Assembly: GCA_038496445.1 (NCBI GenBank)
Contig: JALMLS010000320.1
Location: 124,001-188,000 of the forward strand
Origin: Trichosphaerium sp. ATCC 40318
Lineage: Eukaryota > Discosea > Flabellinia > Trichosidae
Direction of reading: 5' to 3'
DNA length: 64,000 bases
The translations under genes were made by a program, and so were the position numbers. The notes below the pieces were generated by a model. The model was given only the letters and a program-made list of their open reading frames with translations, was not told where the DNA came from and did no database searches. Shown piece by piece: positions 42,231-57,773 of the stretch (its first letter is position 1; each line of letters begins with the position of its first letter).

Positions 42231-44356
42231 TTATTCCATCATCCTACATAATACAGCTGTAATATAAATAAAATAACCAGCAATTGTAAGTGCAATAACA
42301 TGATATAAAGCACGTAATTGACGAACTAATCCATTTGTTTTTTTTGTTTCTGATTTTGGTCTTTTCTTATTATTCGGGAAAATCATTTCTTCTCTCTTAA
42401 TACGACCCAGTAAAACTCCCATTTTTTCACCTGCATGCCAAGCATATGAACCAAGAGCTATACCGCCAGCAGGACCTGAACAGAACTTTTTAGAACGCAA
42501 TAAATAGCACAAGGAAAACTCTTTCTCAAAAGCATTCAAACTGTTGCTGTTCTTTATCCTCGTTGCAACCCTGGATTTTCTACCATGTGGTAATGACAAC
42601 ATACAAGGTATAGAGGAACGGGAGAGCAACAAAAACAACTTGAACGGTTGAATTGTAAAACAAGAGTTGTACCTGTATCAAACCCAGGAAAGAATAAAGT
42701 TGAAACTACACTTGATTCACATTGTCCATTACTTTTTGGCATTTGATAGCTAGGCATTACTTTAAACTCAAAAGGAGAATATTCACATTTAAATCCATTA
42801 ACCAGAAAAGACTTTTCATCTTCAAAAACACTTCCTAGCGTTGTTCTATAACCTTAAATACAAAGTAAGAATAAAATAAGAAAATGAAGAAAAAGAAACA
42901 TTAACCAAAAAACTAACCTGTCGCCAAAATCACGCCATCAAATTTTTCTTCTTTCATGCCTTCAAAAACAACACCATCTGATGTAAAGTTCTTTATATTA
43001 TATGGTATAACCTTAACCTTTCCAGATCGAATATGCTTTGAAAGACCCCAATCAAGAGTAGGAAACTTTCCTTTAATAGCATATGTCAAAACAGGTGGAT
43101 GTTTTGGTTTCTGAACACCATACTTTGACAAGTCCTACATTCCTTCTTTAGCGTATAATGAGATACCCAATAATAACTTACCTCTGATACTTTACTTAAA
43201 AGCATATCAGCAGCCCATTGACTATGCCAAAAGCCTTTAGTATGCTTGTGCATCCAAAAATCTCTAATTAATCCCTCATTTGTATACATCCCAGTTACAA
43301 AGTTATTTAACTTTGTTATAAACGTGAACCATCCTTGATCTATAATATGTACAGGACTACGTATAAGAATAGATACATCAGCACCAGACTCAACCTAATA
43401 GAAGTAAGTAAAAATCCAACAAATAAAGTGAAATCCAACAGTTTTCTTACACTTTCTAAAGCTTGCTCAAACGCGGAGTTACCCGCGCCCACAACGAGAA
43501 CTTTTTTGCCTTTATAGTTCCTACCATTCCTAAATGCTTTGGCTGTTTGCATATCTAAGAAACGTTATAAGCAAAACAGTTAAAACAACGCTTTTGACAC
43601 TTTTTCGTTTAAATGAGGTTTTTTGAAACTTGATTGTTTTTCACTCGTACCACCTTTAAACTCTTTCAATCCCGGAAAATCAGGTATATATGGTTTACTT
43701 ATAATACTTGTTGCTACTGCAACCATTTTTGCGCGATAAGTATGGCTTTTTGTTTCTACTTCCCACAGATACTCTGTGACTGGCTCTGATACATCTTGAC
43801 CGCATTGTCCATGGTATTTAACGCGTAAAACCTCACTGTTCAAGCGAACGTGATCGTTCAATTTGTGATGAGAAGCATACCGCTCAAGGTCTATATTTAA
43901 CGATGAGGAGTACATTTCAAGAAAAGAATTGCCACATGACGACGGTGTAGTGAAGTGTCAACAAAAAAGTGCAAACGTTGTTAACGTACAGCTCACAACC
44001 TGCTTCCGTGGCTTCAAAAACTCATAGTCCGCTTTCCATTCTTCTGGAGTGTTCCATAACCACATAAAACCATTGTGATGGTGCAATCTGTCATACAAGT
44101 TGCGCCAAAAGTATCCTAGCGTAGCTTTGAGTGCATTGCAAGGACTTTAACAAATTATACGAGGTTATTACAATAAAACGTAGCCATTTCGCTTGCGTAA
44201 GCGTAATAATACACTACACGTACCTATGCCGTCTCCTTTCTCTAATATTACGAAATCATCTTCCCCACTCGATTTAAGTGCTGCAGCTGCACCTATCCCA
44301 GTCCAACCAGCCCCCACGAATACGCAAGATACGGAGCTTTCTCTTTTAGCCAACAT
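42231..44356 (-). CDS. flavin-containing monooxygenase-like enzyme
   Basis: FAD/NADPH oxidoreductase of the FMO/Baeyer-Villiger type. The ATG at 44356 is followed by the FAD motif FVGAGWTGIGAAAAL, then an exon ending ILEKGDGIG. The second Rossmann motif is VVGAGNSAFEQALES, and the LATG motif of this superfamily appears as GVILATG before a splice. The C-terminal 100 residues are basic and end in a hydrophobic segment (ALTIAGYFIYITAVL), consistent with a tail anchor in the ER membrane as in animal FMOs. About eight introns. Motifs are intact. Substrate unknown. Confidence 0.82.
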
Positions 44357-44708
44357 TGCGCAATTTACAAGTTTTGTACGCGTGCTGTAGACTACAATTG
44401 TTGATTTTTTATACTCTACAGCAAGAAAGAATGGAAGAGATGTGGAACGAATGCCTAAAAAGGTGAAGTACTTAGGAAGAACTATTAAGCCGGCCCGATG
44501 GTCTAAATCGCTAGCTAAACGCAGTAACTCTTATACTACAGTGGTTTCGTGTCCAATGGTAAACTTCCTACATCAAGGTGTACAAATTTTCAAGAAAGAA
44601 AAAACAAACGAGTACGTTTAGTGTCCCTTACGTTCATGCACAATTTTAATACAATTGGAGTAATACTTTACTTTAATATTCAACAAAAAAAACAAGCGTT
44701 ATCATTTT
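44357..44708. other. intergenic
   Basis: 5' flank of the monooxygenase and 3' flank of the proteasome gene. No feature recognised. Confidence 0.4.
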
Positions 44709-46137
<1,429 letters not shown>

Positions 46138-46438
46138 GGTGATAAATACGGTATTACTGGTACAGCTTCGTAATTTTTTGTGGCGGTGAGCCTAGGCCGG
46201 TCAATTTTCAGTCAAAACAATATTTGTAAATTTTTTGCGTTAGTTGATCTTTTGTGCATTTCCATTTGTTCGAAACGCACAAAATCGCTAAGCTACACGT
46301 TCAGTGTTGCACAGAGTTCCTTTTGTAGTTGTGTAGGGTGAAAATAATGGTCAAAAACAGTAATATCGAATAAGAACACAAAATATTTCATAGGAAACAG
46401 CGGCCACGCGAAGTTTTCCTCGATAACAGGTGTCAACA
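46138..46438. other. divergent promoter region
   Basis: About 300 bp between the proteasome gene and the surface-protein gene; no element recognised. Confidence 0.4.
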
Positions 46439-48773
46439 ATGATGCGGTTACTTTTAATCGCTATTTTATTCCTCGTCTCCACGTGCGCTCTAAACGGTAT
46501 GTAACTCTCGTAAGAAGACTATAATAGCAACCAACACAATTTCAAGTCACCTAGCGCGCTTGCGTTTGTGTCCCTTTATGTAATTGTTGACAAACTAAAC
46601 AAACTTTCCAAATTGTAATATAGCCTCATAACGCACGTCTTGTAGCTACGCTGTACGTTGAAGACTGTAGAGATACGTATTTAGACGAGGAAAACCCAGA
46701 CAAAGATTACTCAACAGTATCAAAACTTTGTTGGAGAACACGTGATACAATCGAAGCGTGGACCTTGCTACACTATAGCATCTTCAACAGAGAAGGTAGT
46801 TTTATTTCACCATGTTGTTACCAATAAACATGCGAACATAGGAGGCCCAATACCAGATAATGTGGATATTGAGAGTGCTACGTTTCACACTAAGTTCGTA
46901 TCAGACCCGTACGGATTAATTTGAAGGTTTGGTTTTGCCCATTAATGCCATAAAGTTGCAATATTCGATTTCACGATTATAACACACCATGGAACGACAC
47001 AGATACATTTAATTCAGTTGGAATGATAAAACGTAATACCCAACAAAAAACACGTACACTCACGTCATATTAGCTGAAGAAGGGCGTGACTTTGATGGAC
47101 GTCAAGGATATCGTCTTAATGTAGAAGGCGAGATAAAAGATCACGTTTTTGATGTCACTGAAAGTGTACAATCATGGAGCTCTGGGAAAGAAAATCACGG
47201 ATGGATTTTTCTTCAAGGAAACACTGTTCCCCATGAATGTAACAAAACAGACTACGGTATTCTCGATGGGTACGTGGCAATACCATGGACCAAGAAAGCG
47301 CCTTTAACCTTCAATCAGTTGTGATAGCGGACCAGTATACTCGCCTTGGCTAGATGTTGTTTATCACCCAACTTTTAGTTGCGAAATATTTAGTGATTTA
47401 AGCACGTGATAGTTAGTATATTTGTATGCTCCTTTTAGTAATAATACTTTTTTTTTCTACAGCTAAATCAAGAAGATATGATTCACAAGTACCTGCATAT
47501 AGTAACGTGTGTTTGTTTTGTGAGTCAAACATACCAAACGGACCAGATTTTAGTTTATACTCAAATTCATTACTCGTACAAGATAAGAAGATTGCAATTG
47601 AGAAGCAAGTGGATCAAGAAGGTATTGTCGTTAATTTTACGAAGCCTCTTTAACACTCCTCAATAAGACTCGATACAATTCTGCTTTGTAATGCCGTTCT
47701 TTGTGTTTACACAAAAACGAGACGTGGAACAAGTTACAGTTCAAGTTTCTTTCGTGTGCGTCCTGGCGTGTAGTTTCACTTGGCTCATACTTTCCAAGAT
47801 ATCTTCCAAATAATAGACAGGTGTCAATGAAAATACCTTACAGATCAAGACCACAAGAAAACATAAGTACGCCATGATACACAAAAATATGACCTGACTG
47901 ACGCGGTTATTTTTGCTTAGCTTGTGACACTTTCAAATGTGAAAATGGTTCGGTGGTTATACCAGGAGATCTTGAAATATGGGCAAATCACGTGACAGGC
48001 AGTAATGTTACTATACAAGGCGATTTAACAATTTTCAATAATGGTGAGTTGCATAGATTCCTAAGCTGTTGTTTACTTACTTGCGATGTATAGGCGTTAT
48101 TACAATTACTGACAACAGCAGTATTTCTGTTACTGGGTGCACCTCACTTGCTGGAACTTTAGAACTCGGTGTTGATACTTACATTTCCACCCTGCGCGAA
48201 ATCCGAGTACTACAGTCTGAATGCATCAATGTACTTTTGCGCGAAATTTAAAAAAAAACTAAACACTGTTTAGGGCACATTCGATGTAGTCACATTGCGT
48301 AGTAACGTGCAGCAAGACTCTGTATGATGTTTTTCTTATATATTACAATGATCAGTGCTAAATACATCTGACAGTATATTTAGGATCCATGTACAACGCT
48401 TGATACCACACAAAAGCAAGAAAACGGCTTCTTGAGTGTTCTTGTTAGCAGGCGAAATACTTGTGGTTCTAGTGACAATGACCCACCGATTTATGTATGG
48501 TTCGCTGCTGCCGGTTGTTTATTGGCATTGATTATTGTGATTTCGGTTATAGTAATAGGATTCTACGTTAGGTATGTGACTTTCTATAAAACCATTTTTT
48601 GGAAATACAAAAAAAAATAAATTTCGAAAAAAAAGTTACTAATGATCAAAAATAGACGCAAGCATTCAAAAGATGAAGAAGAGAGACTTGATATGGCTCT
48701 AGCAGATGCTACTGCAACGCCTTCAAAGATAAATACACCTCAAACTACATTAGACAGTACTGCAATACAGTAA
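46439..48773 (+). CDS. type I membrane protein with CBM96/DNRLRE-like and beta-helix parts
   Basis: Signal peptide MMRLLLIAILFLVSTCALN. Next comes TLYVEDCRDTYLDEENPDKDYST, which parallels the start of the beta-helix in the 38.9 kb gene, and a VVLFHHVV/DNVDIESATF block. An exon then reads FDGRQGYRLNVEG and DVTESVQSWSSGKENHGWIFL, typical of CBM96/DNRLRE-like domains (family knowledge). Further strands follow (VVIPGDLEIW, VTIQGDLTIF), then a membrane helix (FAAAGCLLALIIVISVIVIGF) and a short acidic tail ending TTLDSTAIQ. Near 46710-46755 the two parts of an early exon are in different frames. A 40-nt intron (GTATCA...GAAG) would reconcile them, and a frameshift is the alternative. The two surface genes are probably related. 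Confidence 0.6.
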
Positions 48774-49315
48774 AATAGAATAAAATTTTTAGCGTTTTTG
48801 AAAACATAAAAATAACCAAAAATACACATGTGTTAGGCTACGACTTTGTCGGGTTGACTATTTCAATCTCGCACAATGGAGCACGCTTCCAAACCTTGTT
48901 TGTCGCGTTGTGGGAATGTCAAAACTTTACGGCGTTTTCGTGTCGTTAAACGATTTTAATGCTCTATTCAACGTGCTCAAGTGGTATTAAGCGTAGTGCA
49001 TTAGGTGTGGTTTGTTGTAACTGCTTACTTGCGCCTTTGGAAAGGTATTGCATGCACAAAGTTATTTTGAGTGTGAACGAAAGGCGACGTCGCTGTTTAA
49101 TTGAAAAGTTGAATTACAAAAAACCAAACCGAATTAACACTTCCTTGCAACTGAGCGTTGAGTGTGGGACAACAGAAAGCAGCCATTTACCCGGAGCTTA
49201 AGCAAGTGGCCGATACGGAAAATTGGCGTTTTTTCGACGTCAGGTATTTATTTCTTTCAAGTAAGAAACAACTTAAAGTAAATCCACACAAACCAACACT
49301 ACAACTACTTATACA
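48774..49315. other. intergenic
   Basis: No supported gene; a CACGTG-free AT-rich stretch ahead of the Arf start. Confidence 0.35.
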
Positions 49316-50304
<989 letters not shown>

Positions 50305-50617
50305 TTATGTAATATTAAGAACCGCCGAAAGATCTCATACGGTTTACACAAAAATAAAAGTTGTGATTTGTCAATAATACGCTTGCTGTGTTGTTTTTAT
50401 TTTGCTACTTAAACTTTATGTCATTTAAACTAAATTGTTCGTGCGAACGTGTGTACGATTACTTTAAGGAAGTCGTGCGCCACCGTGCGGAAGTCAAGAT
50501 CTTATTAAGTTGCGCTTTACCCGAGTTGATTTGAAGTATATTTTCAACTTCCAAAGTAAAAAAGCCACTAATTTCTTGCCCTGAACTCTCCTTAACCATT
50601 TCTATCGTATTAGAGAG
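50305..50617. other. intergenic
   Basis: Short spacer between two same-direction genes. No feature seen. Confidence 0.4.
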
Positions 50618-53600
50618 ATGAGTAGCGATACAGCGCGAACGAAGGCAAATGCAAAAAAGTACAATAATGGGTTTTCAATTTAACAGCACAATACCATATT
50701 TATGACCTCGGTATAGGTTATTTAAGGCCGGAACAAAGGCTGACCAAGAAGGCCGAATTGAACAAGCACTACAATTTTACACTAAAGCTGCAGCTGAATT
50801 ATCCACTATTTTGCCATGTACTGCGCGTCGGTTGGCGTTTTTTAGCTTACAGTTCGTCTAGTTCTTCCTAATGGCTCTAGAGATAAAATACAGCTCCAAG
50901 ACCTCAATAGACAGATACTTGCGCGTTGTTCAATAATTTCTGGAGTACGCAATAACCCAAAAACCGCTCAGTGTGTTAAACGCTCTATTTTCGTATCGCG
51001 TCATGCTTTTCCTGACACTTGCGGGTTTAAGTGTTTTGAAAGAGATATTAACGTAAAACCAATAGATCAACTCCCAAGGCACCAATGCTCACGTCAACGC
51101 TCAATTCCATCAACGTACGTATAAAATAACTGGTGATTACATTTTTAACGTATTCACAAACTAATAGAGCCACGGCAAGATGCGTCACAGCCTTTTCCAT
51201 CTTATGGTACAAAAAATAAAGAATAAATGAAAACCGTGAATAAAAAAAAACCATAACTTTAAACTAGGCCACCCTCAGTACCCAACACCAGTTTATCGAC
51301 CTCCTATGCCTCAACACCCTTCTCAACATTATCGTAAGCCATTTATCCTTTAATTCTCAGGCTCCATAACGCGTTGCAATAGCGGCAAATCAAGTACCAC
51401 AATTTCCTACTGGACATCGAGGATATGCAGCACAACGTATGTCAAATAATAATACAGTCTACCATTGTTAATAATATCAGCTATTCAAACGAGTCTTAAT
51501 ACTCCACAACCAAACTTTCAAGCTCCTGCATATCAACCACAGTACTCACAACAACAACCAGTACAATATCCTACGCAACGCCAACAACCATTGCAATATC
51601 CTGTTCAACAACAACCCTTGCAATATCCTGTTCGCCAGCAACCATTGCAATACCCTGTTAAACAGCAGCAACCAGCAGAGGCTAAACAAAAGCCAAAGAA
51701 GCCACGGTCAAAGAGGTCAAGTCAACGACATAGGAAAAAGCAACCTGCGGTTCAAGAGCGATCAACAAGAGCTGAAGATGGTGTTCGATTATCTCGTTCT
51801 ATGTCGACACCAAAAAGTTCACGTGATGAGGTAAAGATTTTATTTAAAATCACGTGCCTTTTTTTTCCTTATTTTATACAAATGACTGATTTGTGGTTTT
51901 GTAGCCTCGTGGAGATCTCAAACGTTTAAGGGCGTCTACTGTCACTGGAACAGGTGACGAAAAAAAGGTATGAACTTTTTTTATTTGGATCCACAGTTCT
52001 GAGTTCCTAACATGTACCTTTATAGATTCGTATGGTTGCTCTTTATAATTACTCAGCTGTACATAGTGACGAACTTGGTTTTCACAAAGGTGATGTTGTA
52101 ACAGTGTTAAAACAAGATAACAAGTGAGTATTCTCGTTCGTCACAAGCACAAAATAACTGTTTTCCAAATTCACCTTATTCATATTTCATAGGTGGTGGA
52201 GAGCCGAGTTGAATGGAAAAGTAGGTCTTGTTCCTTCAAACTTTTTTGGTCCTTTAAAAAGAGAAGCTGTTCCACCTGCTGCAAGCCCTAGTGTACTATA
52301 ACTCTTTACAAGGAATTGATTTGACTAACACTTAAAACAGGGATCTCCAGACCCAGGATTAGATGAAATTCTCCACTCATTGGCGGTTAAACCACCTTCT
52401 CAAGCTGGTCCATCAAGAAAACCTGGACAGAGATGGCCAGGACCATTCCCAGAACCAGCACCAAAAAATACCAAAAAGAACCGTCCTAGAAAAAGAACAC
52501 AGAATCCACGTGTTGGTGCAGCTTTGAAACATGAGTCTTTGAGAAGTAACAAACTCACAACCAGTCTTGACTTTTATGACATGTCTCAAGAAGAAGAAGA
52601 AAGCACTGTAGCTGCGCCAGTGGCAGCCGCAAGGCTAGTAAAGAACGCTATGCCAAAATCACCAAAGGGCACAAGTCCAAAGTCTCCTAAAAATAGACCA
52701 GTGCAAAGAAATCAAGGTATACGACCTCTCAGGGTAGCTACTAGTGATAGATCTATGCGTAATGGAAAGAGTGGATTAAATGAAGCAAGTGGACCGTCGT
52801 ACGTTTGATGAAGTTACAACTACTTCTTTTTGTTAGTAACTTTTTTTTAGGCTTAGTGCTGGTCTCCCGTCTACTGTTCGGGGTGATATTCTTAAGTTTA
52901 GTATTGCTGGATATGCACAAGATCATTTTAGGCAGTACAGAAAAGGTGTCTTTCATCGTAAAAAAACGCTTCGTCTTGCTGAAGTTATGAGTTACAGCAA
53001 AGTACGTCTCGGTTGTTTTTTTTTTCTTTTGATCCTTGAATCACGTGATAATATTTCTTGTTGTTATTGTTGGTTTAACTGTATTAATTGATTGTAGGAA
53101 CCTATATCACGTTCATTGATAGACTTGCCAATTGCTTTTAATAAGGCTGCTGTGACAGCGAATAAGCTCTTATTGAAGGTTATTTTTGCTTCTTTGCTTG
53201 ATAACAAGACACTTCGCACTTGTGTACAAATTATCAAGGTATGCAATTTATATGGTATCCACATGTTAATGATCATTTCTTTAGATTGGTGTTGATACAC
53301 CTGAGCTGCGTGACGAAATTTATTGTCAAATCGTGAAGCAATGTCGCAACAATCCAAAACTGTACGTCCTTCTGTTTGTTTTGAAGATTTTTAGGATTAG
53401 AACTAAACGTTTCATTTTAGAGACACAGAACTACGTTCCTGGCAAGTTATGGTAATGGTTCTAGAGTCATTTCAACCTACAAAAGATTTTGAAGAGTACC
53501 TCATGCATCACTTTGAGAAAAATAAAAAAGTACGTATTGAGAATCGAGAATATACTGTTGTGATTTTTACTAACTCTTGTTGAACTTTAGTCGCGTAATG

Positions 53601-55189
53601 ATAAAGTTGCAGCATATGCAAAGTATTGTTTAACACGTATAAGACATATTTGTGAAGATTCTTCGTTCATGCCACACGTACCTTCCATAAACCAGCTCGC
53701 CTTTTTCTCGGTACGTGCTTTTCTTCAACTTTTTTGTTCCTTAATGTTTTTGACGACCCTTGGGTCTGTAAGTGATTTTCTGACTTATTTAATAGGAAGC
53801 TCCTTTTACAAGTTCATTATTCAGAGGTTCATTACCAGAGATTATGTCAGAGCAGAAGGCTACCTTTCCAAAAGATAAAATTCCACACTTGCTCAATTTT
53901 CTTTTTCAATACATTCTAAAGAATGGTACGGCACCTCATACTACAAACCAATCTTACTATGGGATTATCAAGAATACCCTATTTTTATATTATACTTATA
54001 TTATTTAGTGACGAGAGAAGGTTTATTCCGTGTACCAGGTAGTATAGATGAAATATCTGACTTGAAGTTGCTTTTCGAAAAAGGAAAATACGACGACTCA
54101 GATATCCACAATATCCATACTGCTTGCTCCCTCCTAAAAACTTGGTTCAAGGATATATCAGAGCCATTAATACCAAGGTCTATTTAATATCCTTTTTGAA
54201 AAAACCCTTGTGGTAGGTGACCATCAAGGCGTTGTCTTGTGGTTGAACAACTTTCTTTTTTTTTTCTTTTTTTTTTCTTCCTTAACTCCTTGTCACTGAT
54301 CAATGTCGTGAAACTACTAGTCTTAAAGATATGCTTGTATTATTATCTCCAATGTCAGATATATCAAAGAGAGTACTTCATGAGCTATTGCTGTTCTTGC
54401 AGGAGGTTGCAAAGACACCAGATAATAAGATGAATGAGAATAATCTTGCTATTGTTTGGGCACCTAATGTATTCAGGGATGATTTCAAGTCATCGTCTCC
54501 TTTAGAAATCATCGATAGGAACAAAGACTTTACAGCATTTGTAAAGACACTGTTACTTGAATACAAGGGAGGTCTTGTACCAGTAGAAAAGGAACAAGTA
54601 GAGGAAGAAGAGCAAAGTAAAATTAAACCAAAAGAAAACAAAAAAGAAGATAAAAAAGAAGATGAAGAGGAAGAACAGAAAGAAGACAAAAAAAATCAAC
54701 CTGATTTATTGACTGTACGTCTCGTATTATTTTTCATATTTCCCCTGCTTCGTATCGTTTATGATAAACGAAGAGTAAAAACTATTTCAGTCAAGACAAT
54801 CAAAAGACACGGGTAGACTCAATGATGTTTTTTTACCTTTTTTGACAGTTCTTTTTCCCGTTTTTTCTTCCTATAACTACATCTTTTTATGTTAGTTTAT
54901 TTATTTATTTTTAATGTAGAGCGCCGCCTATGATATAACAGATAGTTTGAGAAGTCCTAGAACAAAGATAGAAGTTGATACAACGGCTTGTGAAGACGTC
55001 GATCCTGAAGAGATAAAGACTCCTGCTTCAATGGAATTGTATAATGTCATGGCTGCAATGCTTGCTGCAAATGCTACAGGGGATAATACAACAACACAAA
55101 CACCTCCTATTGAAAGCGATGAGAGACCTATAGGCACAGATGGAAGCGAGAAATTTCAAGAAACACCTTCATTTCAAGCAATGATTTAA
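50618..55189 (+). CDS. MIT-SH3-MyTH4-RhoGAP multidomain protein
   Basis: Large signalling protein in about 18 exons. Order: an N-terminal MIT-like helical hairpin (YNNGLFKAGTKADQEGRIEQ), a Gln/Pro-rich repeat region (QQPLQYPV units near 51,550-51,680), an SH3 domain (VALYNYSAVHSDELGFHKGD, then WWRAELNGKVGLVPSNF), a basic and Ser/Pro-rich linker with KSPKGTSPKSPKN repeats, a MyTH4 domain (YAQDHFRQYRKGVF through ELRDEIYCQIVKQ), then a RhoGAP domain with the arginine finger in EGLFRVPGS and NLAIVWAPN. The tail is Lys/Glu-rich with a few Thr/Pro motifs. It should stimulate GTP hydrolysis by Rho proteins at sites chosen by MIT and MyTH4 partners. A Rho GTPase is also in the window, though 50 kb away. 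Confidence 0.82.
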
Positions 55190-55624
55190 GGTGTTTTTCT
55201 TTTGTTAAGTCTGATCCTCCTTTTGTTTTCTTTGTTGTTGTATGTGTAATAAATTGTATTTATAGCAAATATTTTGATCATCTAGAATAGTATTAAACAT
55301 TAAGAAACAGCGGGTACAGTGTAACTGTGAAAATAAGTGACTCTTGTGAAAGAAGCAATCTGGTTTTATTGTTTTATTAAAACACCACAGAAACTTACCG
55401 GCAGCACTTTGTGCACGTAGTATTGCCAGATATTGTATACCTTAGAGAACTACCAATGCTGGTTTTTTAATAGCAACCCACGAGCGCTATCAAAGTTGTA
55501 TGTGTGGAATTTGTGGGAGTAAGAAACAACCGTCAACTCGCATATTTCTCTACTGTCAGACAAAATAGGTATGATAAATAAATGAATACTGGCTGTGTTT
55601 GAATTCATATTATTCATTCATAAC
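55190..55624. other. intergenic
   Basis: 3' flank of the RhoGAP gene with AATAAA near 55248. No gene. Confidence 0.4.
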
Positions 55625-55722
55625 GGAAGGGCGTTAAATAATAGTGTAGTGAATAGTCTCTTTTGGGCTTTTTTCTTGTACTTTCACTCTTTTAGCCTGT
55701 GGTTCAGACAGCGTCTACGAAG
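55625..55722 (-). pseudogene. relic of the BTB-like tandem family
   Basis: Minus strand reads (L)SEPQAKRVKVQEKSPKETIHY and then stops, matching exon 1 of the three intact neighbours (SEPKAKRVKVQESPKETIHY). The start codon is CTG instead of ATG, and the downstream exons are missing. It is the outermost of four head-to-tail copies. Confidence 0.7.
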
Positions 55723-55980
55723 AACCAGCACTTTTCAGTCAGGGCTTATACTTGAATTAAGCCTTAATTTGAGTAACTTATTACTAGTTTTCGAGATGTG
55801 TGAACACAGGGATGCTGCCTATGCTATCCTATTGGTGTAACATTACAAAGCACTTTTTATGCTGGCAATAGCAAAAGTCACGTGCTTGACACTATCGTGG
55901 CCTTATAATAGAAATGTAATTAAACGTCATTTATTTATTTTAGGCCAAAACCTGTTTCCTGTGTTTTTTAGGGTTGCCTC

Positions 55981-57583
55981 TTACTTGTATGAAGGTAAAA
56001 GTAAATTAAGTTCTTTGTCTGTGCACATGGGTATTGTTACGAAAAGATCAAGGCCAACTGGTTCGTGTTTACGTTCATGGGTTATTGTTTTGACTTGTAC
56101 TTTCTAAAAACAGTTACTGTGTATATATTTTGTATAACTTTTACGTACTGTGTTGCTACCAAGAATTTTTTTGATTTGTCTTATGAAGTAGGGCAAGAAT
56201 AAGCTATTTTTCCCAAATTCATGAAATAATTCACTGTTTCTAAAGTGGTACAAATGCTTAAAATGTAAAGCAGGAAAAAAAACGGTTGGGAATTGGCAAT
56301 TTTTTTTTTCTTTCAATCGAGAAGCTTGTACATACTCATAGATTTCATATATTAGATTGTCATCACTTCCTTTCCCGTTCCACCCCCTATTAGATAGCTT
56401 TGTACGGCTTATTCTAATATTGAGAGTAGTATTACCCCCTATAGCTGCTGCAAAACACTTGCTAGAAAGATTTTTATCAATTTCATCACGAAGCCTCTTC
56501 CAAGATTCGCCCACAGCTGTAGCCCATAGTTTTTGTACTATATTTTGTAAGCAATACAGTATGTGAATAATTAAAGAAATTGAGACTTTCAAACAAGTTG
56601 ACATACCTAAAGATGTCCCTGGAATGTGTCCTCCTTTCATTGCTTCCTCAATATTTTCGTTAAAAAAATCTTTACCAACCATACAATGAGTCCATTTAAT
56701 CACTACATGTTGGTCATATCCTTCTGTAAGGTATTCCAAACGGCTATTCTAAGGGAATGAGGTCAATAATGTTTTAGGATAACACTTACAATCTTAATTC
56801 GAGCATCCGTATACTTTGTAAAAATCTGTCTACCAAGCATTGAGTTGAAAAAACTGTTTGTTTTTTCACTATTGAAAGTACTCCAACGTCCCATATGTGA
56901 TGTAAACTGACCACATCGTGCCTGTGACATTAAATTAGACATTGTTGGGTTGCAACAAAAAACTAACACCTGCTGCATCAGCTCAGGACGATGTTTCTCC
57001 CAAAATGCTTGGACTTCTGAAAAAAGGTGTATTGCACATTGTAGTTTTATGGCGTCCGCTAAGATAACAAGTTAGTGAAGATATGTAATAATGGCAATTA
57101 ACAGCGCTTGTTTGGCAAACATGATGTGGTACTGCATGTTTTACAGTAAAGTGGAAATAAACATAACTTTGACAACAAATAGAGATTTACGCACGTGTAT
57201 TTAGCTTCATTTTTTGCCAATCAAGAAAAACGCCATAATAATCTGCTGCAAATATCACATTGAACGGGTCAGATACTATCTGTTCTGTTGTGCCTGTTTT
57301 TATCATCGATACAATGATGGGAAGGCTTTCAGAAAATCTACGCATAGTATTCAGTAAATATGTTCAATACGTGTATTACTACGCACTGTGATTCCTCTAA
57401 AGCGACTATTGGGTTTTCTGTTCCAGAACTTTTGTCAAAATGAGCTTTGGTAACGAAAAGAGATAGTGGTTGAGTATTTAGCTCTTCTTCTGTTAAAGAA
57501 AAGGAGAATTCGCCACATTTGTAGTGAATAGTTTCTTTTGGGCTTTCTTGTACTTTCACTCTTTTCGCCTTTGGTTCAGACAT
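55981..57583 (-). CDS. tandem family protein with BTB/T1-like N-terminus, copy C
   Basis: Multi-exon gene; start ATG at 57583, stop near 55981 after LLLPSYK. Exon 1: SEPKAKRVKV (basic, possibly nuclear), then a CGEFSFSLTEEELNTQPLSL strand-helix. Exon 2: RFSESLPIIVSMIKTG, then FAADYYGVFLDWQ. The order resembles the T1/BTB fold of KCTD proteins (strand, helix, ...P.I...IKTG..., AaDYYG), which bind cullin-3 or form oligomers; this is inference. Later exons (KLWATAVGESWKRLRDEIDK, and a C-terminal segment with TIPMCTDKELNLLLPSYK) have no recognised family. This copy has diverged more at the C-terminus than B and A. Confidence 0.6.
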
Positions 57584-57773
57584 GGTTTATAGCCGTTTAC
57601 ACTTTGTGAATGTACTTACGCATTTGGATTGCCTTAAGTACTCATTTGCTAAGGCTGTACTCAGTTGATTACCATATCTTTGGTGTTAACCAGAATAACG
57701 TTTGAAAGCATTTACTGTAAAACAACTATAACTACAAAGGTGAGCATGTAGTACTCACTGTCAACCAAGTTGG

